Part shown: one piece after another, positions 35,332-46,009 of the stretch
Layout: each line of letters starts with the position of its first letter
Numbering within the stretch: the stretch's first letter is position 1
Assembly (NCBI RefSeq): GCF_001625215.2
Contig: NC_030381.2
Span: 40,174,689 to 40,238,688 of the forward strand
Source: Daucus carota subsp. sativus
Lineage: Eukaryota; Streptophyta; Magnoliopsida; Apiales; Apiaceae
Length of the DNA: 64,000 bases
Direction: 5' to 3'
Position numbers and translations under genes: made by a program
The notes under the pieces: model-generated
Databases searched by the model: none
What the model was told of the DNA's origin: nothing
What the model saw: only the letters and a program-made list of their open reading frames with translations

Positions 35332-35709
35332 CTAATTCAGATGAGGATCAGAGGAGGTTCTCAGCTCATGTTCAAGAGCCTTGTCAAGCCATGCCTCAGC
35401 ATCTTGCATCATGCCGGGGCTCAGCCTAACCATCAAAATACAAAACTCTGTTTCATTGAGCGATCCATCTCCGTCAAGATCTCCTTCTTTAACCATTGCC
35501 TCTGAATCTTCTTTGCTCATGTGTTCCATTCCAAGAAGTGCTGAATTCTTCTTCAAACTCTCCGCTGTGATCAGTCCGCTTGTTGGGTCTGCCAGTAACT
35601 TGAATCCACCACATAACTCAGACACGAAAGTCTCCACGTCCAGCTTCTCTGCCATGACAGGTAACAGATCTTCATACTCACCATTTCTCATTTCTCTATG
35701 GTCCTCCAT
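35332..35709 (-). CDS. KIC: KIC-like single EF-hand calcium-binding protein
   Basis: Single exon, 125 aa. I chose the ATG at 35709 because a TATA box lies at 35760-35754. A longer in-frame start at 35769 would lie upstream of that TATA box. The N-terminal EDLLPVMAEKLDVETFVSEL block and the one canonical EF-hand loop, DLDGDGSLNETE at residues 77-88, with Asp77, Asp79, Asp81 and Glu88, match KIC. A helix with LMVRLSPGMMQDAEAWLDKAL follows. KIC binds calcium and then inhibits the kinesin-like calmodulin-binding protein (KCBP), affecting microtubule-dependent trichome shaping. Length matches the family. PBP1/KRP2-type relatives are the alternative. Confidence 0.85.
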   Translation of the reverse strand: MEDHREMRNGEYEDLLPVMAEKLDVETFVSELCGGFKLLADPTSGLITAESLKKNSALLGMEHMSKEDSEAMVKEGDLDGDGSLNETEFCILMVRLSPGMMQDAEAWLDKALEHELRTSSDPHLN

Positions 35710-35753
35710 CTTGTTATATTTTATTTTAGTGAACTTGAACAATATGGCCGGCT

Positions 35754-35760
35754 CTTTATA
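35754..35760 (-). promoter_or_regulatory. TATA box of the KIC-like gene
   Basis: TATAAAG on the minus strand begins 51 bp upstream of the chosen ATG, which implies a leader of about 20 nt. It decides the start codon for this gene. Confidence 0.6.
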
Positions 35761-37780
35761 GCAATCCACACTTTCAATAATTTCAATTAGTGGTTTTGGG
35801 TATGTGACAATGACCTCTATCTAACATGTGAATTTTATAGCCTGTTGGGCTTTTCTATTCCTCGTTTCCTTTTTGTTTGTAAAAAATTATACATGTTAAG
35901 TTCTAAGTCAAATATGATAATAAATTTGTTAATTTTTTGAAAAACAATTATATATTTTTAATAACATATAAAGTATCAATTTAAATAAAATATGAATTTC
36001 TATAAAGGACAAGAAAAACGGAACCGAGCATAGACTGAATATTGTAATTTCAACCAAGAACTGCTGGAAAATAGACTAAATTGTGTGTGAAATAATTAAT
36101 AGAACATTTGTAATTTGTTTGTAGATGAAATTATATTAACCAAAGACAAAGATGAAAGAACCTATATAATATACTATTGGTTTTTTGCGGAACATTTTTG
36201 CCTGGCATGATGTAAGAGGAATTCAATGTTTTTTATTAAGCAGTTTCTAGGAAGTTGCCTAAATTTGGAGGGGAAGTTAAACAGTTCATGTACAATTATA
36301 AGGTGTGGATAAAACACACTATGGTCTACTTGGGAGTGCCGTGACTGGTGCTTCACTACAGTGGCTTATATGTTTCCAACTTCGACGAACCTTCCTTAAC
36401 TTTTTTTTTTACTTTTTTTATAAATATTGTGGTCTGTTTTCTGTTTTCACAAGTCATGTACATACGAACTAGTGTGTGTCCACCCATTCTCAGCATTAGA
36501 GGAGGATTATTCTTGCAGTTTGCTTAAAGTAATACGAGTTTTGTCAAGAGTAGCTTTCATTTTCAGACTAGTGGACAAGGACAACATTAGTGCTGATACA
36601 ATTTAGACTAAATTGCACTATTCGTACTGTGGTTTTATGATTTTGCATTTTAGTTGCCGAAATTTAAAAGTGGCCAAATGAGTGGCTGAAAGTAGTTTGT
36701 TTAAGCATTTAAAGGGCTCCGCCTTGCTGCGGTTAAAAATTAGACGGATTGTTAATTGAGTGGAGAGTAAAAATGTCTTTTAACATTTTTAACAGTTCCT
36801 TGACCCTAATATCATATGTACACACATCTATAATGATTCTTCTGTCTTCCCTTGCTTTGCCATTTTCATTTGCAAAAAGAGCCGGTCTAAGAATTTACGA
36901 AATCTGATTGCCGAAAAGCAATTTGAGGTAAGTTGGCGACAGTTTCACGGGGATCCGAGAAAAAGAGTGAGGCGTCCTCTTGTTCGTCAAGTATCACGGG
37001 GATCCAACAATTATGTTGTATCGTCTTGGTTATTGGACAAAGAAACTTAATTCGCCTCAAGCTCATAGTAGTACCGAACTCGACTAAAACTAGATTAAGT
37101 AGAAACTTAATTCAACTTATGCTCACAATAGTTTATATGAAAACGTAAAGTAATACAATTACTAATTACTACGGAAAATTTTCATATACAACATGGACGA
37201 AACAAGTTGTTGATTACTGCACTGTAGCTCCGAGATAGGCATCATATATAAAAAGAAGTGGAATATCATAGTTTACAAATAACTTACAAGTGTTATGCTA
37301 TTGTCGTAGCAAAATATTTTCCAGTTTCCAAATGAACTGTAATCACTCAAGGAGGGCCAAATGCAAGTCTCAAGTGTATACCCTAGCATTTTGTAGCTTC
37401 ACATTTCATACCATGGCATGATTGGTCATTTACAATTATTAAGTTTCACTTGTATGTTTGGCTCAAAAATAAACTAGGAGGACAACATATATGGCACAAT
37501 GATACTCAATTTTGTATTACATTTTACCTCCTAATTATTGCTTGCAAATGTGCTCTTTTACGGTATCAGATGATGGGAAGCCGGAGTCATCCCAGTCTTC
37601 ACTTTTTTCATTTTTGCACTCCATGACATGCTTTCTAAGGCAAATTTCTTCATTTTATTCTAACTTCATTCCCTTGATGTGCTCCTCCATGATCAGTAAA
37701 GGCCCAGCAAACTACTCAAACATATTATCCCTAGGACAATTAGTCGCTGTTAGCCGGATGTCATCATCTGGAAATTAATA
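35761..37780. other. Intergenic, AT-rich
   Basis: No intact gene. It includes a possible decayed coding piece at 37537-37778. The segment at about 36605-36790 has wording like a non-autonomous TIR element (GACTAAATTGCACTATTCG) but no second end is seen. Confidence 0.45.
37537..37778 (-). pseudogene. Decayed coding fragment, family unknown
   Basis: The minus strand reads like protein in one frame (FPDDDIRLTATNCPRDNMFE, later MEEHIKGMKLE and HVMECKNEKSEDWDDSGFP), with two in-frame stops. Charged, varied composition in an otherwise AT-rich region suggests the 3' end of a lost gene. I do not recognise the family, and chance is not excluded. Confidence 0.3.
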
Positions 37781-37781
37781 C

Positions 37782-37945
37782 TCCCTCCATCCCTTTAGTT
37801 TGTTTACGTTTACGTTTGCACGCATTTTGAGGCTCCTATAAAGTATAGTTACATAACTTTTTTTTTTGAATAAAAGTTTAAATATCAAACTTTTATTCAG
37901 GGGAATGAATTTTAAAAATATATTATGAAACTATATTTTAAACTA
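37782..37945. mobile_element. Truncated Stowaway-like MITE
   Basis: A left end TACTCCCTCCATCCC followed by GTTTGCACGCATTTTGAGGC and an ATAGTTACATAACTT block, as in the full copies, but no right terminus is found. Confidence 0.5.
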
Positions 37946-38112
37946 TATCTGTTACATTCGACTGTGAATTTATAAAACAAAATCGAATAATTTGATAATA
38001 TCATATACAATCCCCTACGAACCTAACACTTGCTAAATTCTATCACATTTGTATTATGTACTTGGTAGACTTGTTAACATATATTTGCTTGTTTTGTTTG
38101 CCCAGTAATGTA

Positions 38113-38363
38113 CTCCCTCCGTCCCATTTAATTGTATACGTTTCTTTTCAACTGTTCGACACGCATTTCAGTGCTCTTATAAAATATAGTTCCGTAACTT
38201 ATTTTTGAGATTTTCTTTTTCTGAATAAAAATATAACATCCAAACTTTAATTCAGAAAAAGAAAATTTTAAAAATAAATTACACAACTATACTTTACAGG
38301 AGCATTAAAGTCCGTGCCGCGTCCCCGTCCCCCAATGTATACTACTCAGGGGGACGGAGGGAG
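38113..38363. mobile_element. Stowaway-like MITE (copy 2 of a near-identical set)
   Basis: 251 bp, ends CTCCCTCCGTCCC and GGGGGACGGAGGGAG, TA at both flanks (38111-38112 and 38364-38365). The body is nearly identical to 30031-30280. Confidence 0.85.
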
Positions 38364-38756
38364 TAACAAACTAGTTAAATATATTTTCTTTCATGAACAT
38401 ATTTTTGTTGTTTGATATTGTCTTCTATGTTTTGTCTTGAGGGCTCCCTATTCGAAGAGCTATATCTTAGGCAAATCGTCAGAGAATTGGGTGTCTTTTC
38501 ACAATGAAAAGAAAAAAATGGACCTGAGACATAAAACCTGATATCATAGACCGATAGCTCATTAGGATAGACTATACGAAGAGAATACAGTGATATTGAA
38601 AAAGAGAATACAAGGATATTGAAAAAGAGAATACAAGTCTTGTCACGGGGATTCCATTGTATTGTGAGGGTTTTAAAGGAGTTTAATACCTAGATAGATA
38701 CATGGAGTTTGAGAAAACTTTCGCCGTCTATTACATGCGGTGTTTTTTCTTAATCC

Positions 38757-39040
38757 GTCTCTCCTAATTCTTTTGTTTTGTTTTATTTTTTGTGGTCAAA
38801 TTGACTAAATTTTAACTGGTAATTAGTAACTTTTTTTACATGATTTTGAAAGTTAACAAAATACATTTTAAAGTAGAACGAATGTAGATTCTTGTAATAT
38901 ATTATTTATAATTACTTAATATATATAAATTTTAGTCAAAGTCTGATCAATTTAATCACAAAATATTAAACAAGACAAAACAACTAGGTCAATTTAACCA
39001 CAAAAAGTCAAATAATACAAAAGAACGGGGACGGAGGGAG
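38757..39040. mobile_element. Stowaway-like MITE, diverged left end
   Basis: The right end GGGGACGGAGGGAG is followed by TA. The left end near 38757 (GTCTCTCCTAATTCTTTTGT) is degraded. The interior carries GGTCAAATTGACTAAATTTT and its near complement, as in the 31466 copy. Confidence 0.55.
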
Positions 39041-39788
39041 TATATAATAATAAGAATCTCGACTCCGGGGAGGAGTTCGTACACTCTATGATGAAGTTAA
39101 GCTCGTTTGAAAAGAACTTTAAAATCATTTTTAAGTTTGATTCGGCTGTCGTTTTCAAAACAAATCAAAACGTTTATATGTGTTTTGGCTCATCTACGAC
39201 CTTATGACCATAGCCTCACTGTTGCTAACATGCAGCCCCTTACGTATTCATGGCATGTGTATTCAAATGTTCTTGAGACCGACTAATTGGTAGATGAATC
39301 GAATAAGATGTAAGCTATAGTACAACGTGAGACTGCCATGCCCATATTTGCAAGTCCAATTGGTCGGGCCCTGTATTACATATTGATATGTTGTAAAATG
39401 TGTTGAACAGATCTAAGTTTTATTGGCCGAGTATGTATGGTATATATATAATCGTACTCGTACTGGAGACCAGTTTGAGTTGTTGCCAATTAAATCGGTA
39501 TTGGCTTGGATATGAATTCTGTAAATCCACAGCTTCATGTGTTTATCATATCCTCATGTCATGGACAAGCTGTCATGGCAACCCTGAGGAGGTTAGCAGT
39601 TTAACAATAAAGAACATGCAATAAATTCTTCCCATTACATACCTGAACTACCACCGCGATATTCACAAGGAAGAGCACTGCAAAAAGAGATAGCCCCCAG
39701 CTTTTTAGCCATAAAAACACCGACACAAACTCCCTTAACACTTTAAGGCGAAACAGAAAACTGAGAGGAAACAGGGGCATTTATCCGA
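39041..39788. other. Upstream region of the acyl-activating enzyme gene
   Basis: No gene is seen. No convincing TATA box is placed within 100 bp of the ATG at 39789. Confidence 0.4.
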
Positions 39789-41453
39789 ATGGATCAATTC
39801 AAACCAACCCCTGCCAATTCATGTCCTCTCACTCCCCTCACCTTCCTCGAAAGAGCCGCCACGGTGTTCGGTGACAGTCCTTCCCTGGTTTATAATCACA
39901 CGAGCTTCACATGGTCGGAGACTCATGGAAGATGCATTAGGCTCGCGTCTTCTATAGTATCCCTCGGGATACAGAGGAGCCAAGTCGTGACCGTCTTGGC
40001 TCCTAACATCCCGGCCATGTACGAGCTTCAATTTGCCGTACCCATGGCCGGGGCTGTCATAAACAATCTCAATACTCGATTGGATGCGCACAGTATAGCG
40101 GTTATCCTTTGTCATGCTGAATCGAAGCTTGTATTTGTTTGTGCACAATATTCTCGTGTACTTTTACAAGCAATTTCTATGTTACCACCTCATGTAGCAC
40201 GTCCGATCCTTGTTTTTATCAATGCGGGTGATAATGTGCTAGCAGCGCCGCGTGATTTAAATGAGTTTCGGTGTAGTCATGAGGACATGGTGGAGAGGGG
40301 TGATCCTGGATTTAGGTGGATCCGACCGGAGAATGAGTGGGAGCCCATGACATTGAATTACACTTCAGGAACAACATCTTCTCCCAAAGGTGTAGTCCAT
40401 TCCCACCGGTCTATTTTCATCATCACGGTCGACTCGTTATTAGACTGGTCGGTTCCCAAACAGCCGGTGTACTTATGGACCCTCCCTATGTTTCACTCAA
40501 ACGGGTGGAGTTTCACCTGGGGAATGGCTGCGGTGGGGGGCACCAACATCTGTCTTCGACGATTCGATGCCCCCCTCATTCACGCAGCCATTCCGAAACA
40601 CGGCGTGACCCACATGTGTGGCGCGCCTGTTGTGCTCAACATGCTCTGCAACCATGCTAGCGCGAAAAAATTGAAAAACCCGGTTCATTTCCTGACAGGA
40701 GGAGCTCCGCCGCCTGCAGCCGTGCTGCTACGGACGGAAGCCTTGGGGTTCGTCGTGAGCCACGGCTTTGGAATGACGGAGGTAGGCGGGGTTGTGGTGT
40801 CGTGTGCGTGGAAGCGGAAGTGGAATGCGTTACCTGCATTAGAAAGGGCTAGACTAAAGGCAAGACAAGGGGTGAGGACGATCGGAATGACTGAAGTCAA
40901 TGTAGTGGATCCCAATTCAGGAATCATTGTTAAACCAGATGGCTTAACTCAAGGTGAGATTGTGCTCCGGGGCGGGTGTTTGATGTTGGGTTATTTAAAA
41001 GACCCGGAAGGGACAGCCAAGTGCATGAAAAAAGATGGATGGCTTTACACAGGAGATGTAGGGGTAATGCACCCTGATGGGTATTTAGAAATAAAAGATA
41101 GGTCCAAGGATGTGATCATAAGTGGTGGGGAAAATGTGAGCAGTGTCGAAGTCGAATCCGTTTTGTATTTGAATCCGGTTGTCAATGAGGCCGCAGTGGT
41201 GGCCAGACCGGATGAATTCTGGGGCGAGACACCGTGTGCATTCGTGAGTTTAAAGGATGCTGCTGGACTGATTCAGAAGGCAAACGAGAAGGAAATTATG
41301 GAGTTCTGCAGGGACAGGTTGCCGCATTATATGGTTCCGAAAACAGTTGTTTTTATGGGGGAATTGCCTAAGAATTCTACAGGAAAAATTCAGAAATTCT
41401 CACTTCGAGATATTGCAAAGTCCTTGGGTACTTCTCCGTCGAGTCGCCTATGA
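39789..41453 (+). CDS. AAE: Peroxisomal acyl-activating enzyme (AMP-binding, AAE1-like)
   Basis: An intronless 554-aa frame. ATP/AMP-binding motifs are YTSGTTSSPKGVV at 191-203, HGFGMTE at 325-331 and GWLYTGDVG at 417-425. The C-terminal catalytic lysine is Lys533 in NSTGKIQK. The last residues are SRL, a type 1 peroxisomal targeting signal. The enzyme should form an acyl-adenylate and then an acyl-CoA from a carboxylic acid, ATP and CoA. This plant clade includes peroxisomal acetate, butanoate, benzoate and cinnamate ligases, and the sequence alone does not fix the substrate. The start is the first ATG, leading straight into the domain (TPLTFLERAATVFGDSPSLV). All motifs are intact. Confidence 0.92.
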   Translation: MDQFKPTPANSCPLTPLTFLERAATVFGDSPSLVYNHTSFTWSETHGRCIRLASSIVSLGIQRSQVVTVLAPNIPAMYELQFAVPMAGAVINNLNTRLDAHSIAVILCHAESKLVFVCAQYSRVLLQAISMLPPHVARPILVFINAGDNVLAAPRDLNEFRCSHEDMVERGDPGFRWIRPENEWEPMTLNYTSGTTSSPKGVVHSHRSIFIITVDSLLDWSVPKQPVYLWTLPMFHSNGWSFTWGMAAVGGTNICLRRFDAPLIHAAIPKHGVTHMCGAPVVLNMLCNHASAKKLKNPVHFLTGGAPPPAAVLLRTEALGFVVSHGFGMTEVGGVVVSCAWKRKWNALPALERARLKARQGVRTIGMTEVNVVDPNSGIIVKPDGLTQGEIVLRGGCLMLGYLKDPEGTAKCMKKDGWLYTGDVGVMHPDGYLEIKDRSKDVIISGGENVSSVEVESVLYLNPVVNEAAVVARPDEFWGETPCAFVSLKDAAGLIQKANEKEIMEFCRDRLPHYMVPKTVVFMGELPKNSTGKIQKFSLRDIAKSLGTSPSSRL

Positions 41454-41835
41454 TAGTATTGCAGTCAGGTTGCAGCTGAACTAGTTAAAGTTTGAATTAA
41501 AAGCTTACAGAATTAATGTTGCATAGTACGAAGATTAAGTGGCACACACATTGTGGGCAATATGGGTTGTTGCAGGTGTACTCTGTATAGGGTTTAATAC
41601 AGGAATTGACAGCTGTTGGTACCGTTCTCTATTTGATTCAGATCCATTTTACTAATCTCTTGTGTGTTTAGTTTATACTGATATCTTTACACTTCACAAT
41701 TTTTGATTTGAATATTATCTGTGCCAATTAGTTAAGATATTAATATGGTTGAATATTGTGCTGCTAGATGGGAAATATTATCGAAGTTGGTTGTTTACGT
41801 ATCTCTAAATGTTTACGTAGGTGTATTACAGTACA
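41454..41835. other. 3' region of the AAE gene
   Basis: Contains the probable 3' UTR of the AAE gene. No gene or repeat is seen before the Helitron end at 41836. Confidence 0.5.
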
Positions 41836-42329
41836 CTAGCTTTTAACCGTGTAAATCACGAGCGGATATATAACTTGTAATTTATTATTTATAATTTAAA
41901 TCTTCATATTATTTTATTAGAATTTTAGTATTAATGAATTGAATTTTAATTAAATTATATTAACTAACTAATTATATTTTCTCGAAAAAATTCAGCTTTT
42001 ATAATTTATTATCTATTTATAAATATTTTGTTGTTATTAATATGTGGATACTATATTTGTCGTGTAACGGATTAGAGTTAAAAAGAATTATATGAAGGAT
42101 CTTGTTTTAAAAAAAAGATATTCAAAATTGTATATTTATAACTTTATTTTAACTATGATGAGTGTTTTTAGTATATGAAACATTTTAACAGTGTATGCAC
42201 ATGTTATAGAAGTTTAGTTTGAGAGTACCAAATCAAAAAAACATAACTAAGACATGACCATACCAAAATTTTGTACAATAGATTATACCCATGTTGGCTT
42301 ATTATAGTATAGTAATAGTATAGTATAGA
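41836..42329 (-). mobile_element. Non-autonomous Helitron
   Basis: On the minus strand it starts TCTATACTATACTATTAC preceded by A (42329) and ends with an imperfect CGTGATTTACACGG-type hairpin, GTTAAAAG, then CTAG followed by T (CTAG at 41839-41836). Size (494 bp) and termini match the 14983-15482 element. No coding capacity. Confidence 0.65.
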
Positions 42330-42790
42330 TAGATTGGTATGATCAGAAACTAAGAAATTTAAGTTAATCATGATTCCGAGTTTTAGATTTGAACTATTGA
42401 TTTTTTTGACAAATATGACTTATAACCTTACTTTAAAAAAAAATTGAACTATTGATATCATACTGAGTTAAACATGATTAAATTATTGAATATATAGTTG
42501 TAGAAGCTGTAATAAAATAATTAGCAGCAGAAACACGTTCATTAATACCAAGTTATTCGGTTATGTGATATCCGTTAATTGTTGAAAATAACGGGTGTAA
42601 TATTGTTTATTTAATAAAAAATGTATAAAATAGAGAAATAAGGGATGAAATAGTCAAAAATAGTGTTAGAAAAATAGTAAGTATAAGAGGTTTTTTTTTT
42701 TTTGGAACGTCCAAAAAATAAGGGTTATATAAAATAGGACGGAGAGGGTAATATATATTGTCAATACGAGGATTTTAAATACGAACTTTA
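42330..42790. other. AT-rich intergenic with a degraded Stowaway end
   Basis: Only a right terminus AGGACGGAGAGGGTA (about 42736-42750) is recognisable. No gene. Confidence 0.45.
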
Positions 42791-43033
42791 GGGGCCGTTT
42801 GGTTGAGTTTAAATTAAGTATTTTTTGTTTAAAGTAAAAATGTAAATTAGAAGTTAAAAGAAAATTAAAACTAATAAGTGATTAAATTGTTTGGAAAATA
42901 AGTAGAAGCCATAAAATAAAAACTAGTATTCACACCTTCTTACGAATACTTATTGGCCTTTTACACAAACATTAAAAAAAAGTTTTTCTAATTTATAAAC
43001 CAAAACGCCGGGTTTTTAAACCCATCCAACACA
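42791..43033. mobile_element. GTTTGG-type MITE copy
   Basis: Starts GGGGCCGTTTGGTTGAG and ends near CCCATCCAACACAT. It shares GTGATTAAATTGTTTGG and TTTACACAAAC with the copies at 18228 and 30954. Confidence 0.55.
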
Positions 43034-43075
43034 TAAACAATCTTGATTGTTTGACGGTTGAATTATTATCATTTA

Positions 43076-43339
43076 CTCCTTCCATTATGTTTATATGTAC
43101 ATTTTTAAAATAAATTTTGTTGCTATTTACATGTTTATTTACCATTCAAAGCAAATTTAGTGAAAAATTTTCAAATCTGCGCTCATAACTACTATTTCCA
43201 AGACTTAACTTGTTCAAAACTTAATTAAGTTTATCATTTTCAAGATATTAATTAGGAGAAAAAATAAAATTATACGACAAAGGATTCTTTAATATGTATG
43301 CTTTTTTCAAAATGGACACTTAGAAAAGAACGGAAGGAG
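43076..43339. mobile_element. Stowaway-like MITE or left part of a mariner element
   Basis: Ends CTCCTTCCATTATG and AACGGAAGGAG with TA at both flanks (43074-43075 and 43340-43341). It lies directly left of a mariner transposase relic. It may be a separate MITE or mark the left end of that element. Confidence 0.55.
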
Positions 43340-43392
43340 TATTAGATAATGCTTACACGTGATTTAAATTTAAATGTTTCATTATTTTTTAG

Positions 43393-44070
43393 CATGTTAA
43401 ATGTTGTCCACATAGATGAAAAATGGATTATTATGACAAAAAAGTGTCAAAAGTAGTATCTTCTCCCTGATGAGAGTCCTCCCTTGCGTTCCTCTAAAAG
43501 TTCTAATTTTATTGATAAAATTATGTTCTTATGTGTGGTGGCACGTCAAAGATTTGACACACTCCGTAACACCATGTTTAACAGGAAGCTTGGTATATTT
43601 CCTTTTGTCACAAAGGAACCGGCTAAAAGAAAAAGTAGGAATGGACCGGCATGCACTTTAGAGACTAAACCTATAAATCCAATAAACAAAGACGTGACAA
43701 GAAGAATGATGATTGAATAAATGGTTCCTGCTATTATTTTTAAGTGGGCCTGGTGGTAATGGAGGTGGTATTATATCATATCAATTTGGATGATTCAGAA
43801 TTTGTTGCAGCTACTCATAGAGATGGATTTGATATCATATTAACTTTTCAACCCCATCATAGTCTTGACTTGAATGTGTTGGACTTGGTTTTTTAGAGCA
43901 ATCCAAACTTTGCGGCATGAAAAAGCACCGAGAATTATAGATGAACTTGTGCAGGCTGTTGAACAGACTTTTGAAGATCTTCACTGTGACAAGCTCAATA
44001 AGATATATTTAACACTATAGCTAAATATGATGGAAATTATGAAAGCAGGAGGTGGCAACAATTTTAAACA
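43393..44070 (+). pseudogene. Mariner-like transposase relic
   Basis: In broken frames the plus strand carries the plant mariner signatures. HIDEKW (about 43419) holds the first catalytic Asp. A stretch like LPDE...SKSSNFIDKIMFL and ARQRFDT follows, then FVTKEPAKRKS. LDLNVLDL (about 43873-43895) holds the third catalytic Asp, followed by HEKAPRIIDELVQAVEQTFE. The segment that should contain the second Asp is largely deleted, and stops and frame changes are present, so it cannot be active. A terminus-like GGGAAGGAGGGAATA lies at about 44130-44144. Mariner-like elements are the known source of transposase for Stowaway MITEs, which abound in this window. Confidence 0.7.
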
Positions 44071-44144
44071 ACCCCGTTTTAAACAATTTTCTTAATATAC
44101 GTGTAAAAGTCAAATTAGATAGATAAAATGGGAAGGAGGGAATA

Positions 44145-44950
44145 TTAAGTAATTTATCTAAATAATAATAAGAAGTGCATACGAAGAGCAGTGACAAGGT
44201 GGTTAAGAGAGAGCAAGGTTGTCAGAGATGAGAAAAAAGATAATCAGAAAATAAGAAGGAATGGGAAGGGACTGAAGAAGAAAGATCAGGAAATGGGTAC
44301 GGAAGGGAATGACTTGGGTTGGTCGAGCCGGAGAAGAAGGACGATCGGCGAGGACTTGGTCGGGATCGGACAATACACGTAACGATAGTTAGATGGGTTT
44401 AATTTATCAAATACAGTTTGATATCATGTAAATCCTGATCGTATAAATGAACTTAGAGAGATGGGTTTAATTTATCAAATACAGTTTTGTATCGTGTAAA
44501 TCTTGATCATATAGATGAACATAGATATGATGATTGTTATTTTGTTACTCAATTTCCTACAAAATTTAGATTTTCACAAAAATTTCTTCCATAATTTTGA
44601 TTCCCAAACCAATCCATATTATATCATTAAAGCCAAAAATGAAAAAAAAGTTAGTCAATTGTTTGTAGTTCTGTACAATATATTATAATCGTTAGATAAC
44701 TTAAATCAAATTGATTGTTGGATTGACACTGAGATACTGCGAAGTATAAGGTCCGAATCTCATAAATAACATAATAAAAAAAATAATTATTTGAATACAT
44801 ATAAAAAGTTATTAAATCGATATAACGCCCCCGTGTGTCGCACGAATTATAGACTAATATTAGATTATCCAAATAATGAAAAGTTTATTATATTTTAAAT
44901 GACAATGATAAAAACACTTCAATGGTGTACCAAAAAACGAAGGGCAAATA
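44145..44950. other. Intergenic
   Basis: Contains a purine-rich stretch at 44180-44380 with a chance frame and a duplicated GATGGGTTTAATTTATCAAA block (44391 and 44460, 69 bp apart). At about 44829-44856 a GTGTGTCGCAC hairpin followed by CTAAT weakly resembles a Helitron 3' end. No gene. Confidence 0.45.
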
Positions 44951-45220
44951 CTCCCTCTGTCTTAAAATGCTCTTAAAATGCATGTCCCTTTTGACTTTTA
45001 ACTAGTCAAATTGACTATATTTTAACAGGATTTTAAATAAATTATATAATTGAGAAAAATTAAAAAAAAATTACCATTTGAAAGTACATCTTGTCTATTT
45101 TAAAATTTAACTTTCTGTTTCTTTAAAATAATATATAAATATTTTTAAACATTTAGTCAAAGATCAGTCAATTTGGCTTCTCGAGAATCAAAATGGACAT
45201 GTATTCTGAGACGGAGGGAG
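44951..45220. mobile_element. Stowaway-like MITE
   Basis: Ends CTCCCTCTGTCTTAAAATG and TGAGACGGAGGGAG; the left flank is TA (44949-44950), and the right flank has lost it. Internal GGTCAATTTGAC-like pairs continue the fold. Confidence 0.65.
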
Positions 45221-45280
45221 TCGTGTTAAGATAGACTCAAGTGATACGACTACACGAGTAGGTGTATACGGTTACACGAG

Positions 45281-45913
45281 TAGGTGTATACGGTTCGGGT
45301 TGGTCGGTTTATTGGAATTTAACAACCCAACCAATCAAATCGGATTTTCAAAATTTCAAATAAACCTTAACCATGTAACCCCTAAAACCAAACCAATTTG
45401 TAGTGTTCCAGTTTGAATCGGTTAGTAGATTTATTAAATATATAATAAAAAAAATTAAACAGATGCTCAACTCTCCAATGCATACTAGTATAATCAGATC
45501 AGACTACTGGATAAAACTGAAACATGTACTGCTAGTAACTTAATATTTCATAATAAATTTCTCTGAGGTACAGAGGTTAAGAAACTTTACCTTTGGAAAC
45601 ATCGCAAAAGATATACATTTGCTGAACAATAATTATATATTTGTAACACTAATCACTAATTTTGACAACAAAATATATTTAAATTATATTCAGGGTGCTG
45701 AGTTATGCATATATATAATATTTAAAATATTTTATTTTTTATTCGGGTTGGTTTGATTCGGCCCAAAAAAACTCAACCCGTTGATTAACCCAATTAAATA
45801 GGATTTATATATTTTTAAAATCAAGTACATATTAAGTTAAAAAAATTTAGGTTGGTTCAGTCGAAAAGTGAGCGGTTCGGTTTGATCGGGTTTATGGAAT
45901 CGTGTATACCCCA
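45281..45913. mobile_element. CGGTT-rich hAT-like MITE, fourth copy
   Basis: The left end TAGGTGTATACGGTTCGGG and the right end, in reverse complement (TGGGGTATACACGATTCC), form an inverted repeat. The interior is rich in GGTTCGG/CGGTTTGA words. The left terminus is preceded by a 22-bp tandem copy starting at 45259. It ends only about 97 bp before the start codon of the next gene. Confidence 0.45.
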
Positions 45914-46009
45914 TTACCCCTTGCTGAAAGGCTATACAGGCTATATGTAAAAATCGAGTAGCTCACACAAACCAAACAAAGCTTTAAACAAAAAAATCCC
46001 AAATTGACA

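Noticed and set aside
35710-35769. Longer 145-aa start for the KIC-like protein
   Set aside because: The upstream ATG lies before the TATA box at 35760-35754, so it would not be transcribed. The conserved N-terminus starts at 35709.
44829-44856. Helitron 3' end at GTGTGTCGCAC...CTAAT
   Set aside because: The stem is short and no 5' terminus was found, so it stays a weak resemblance.
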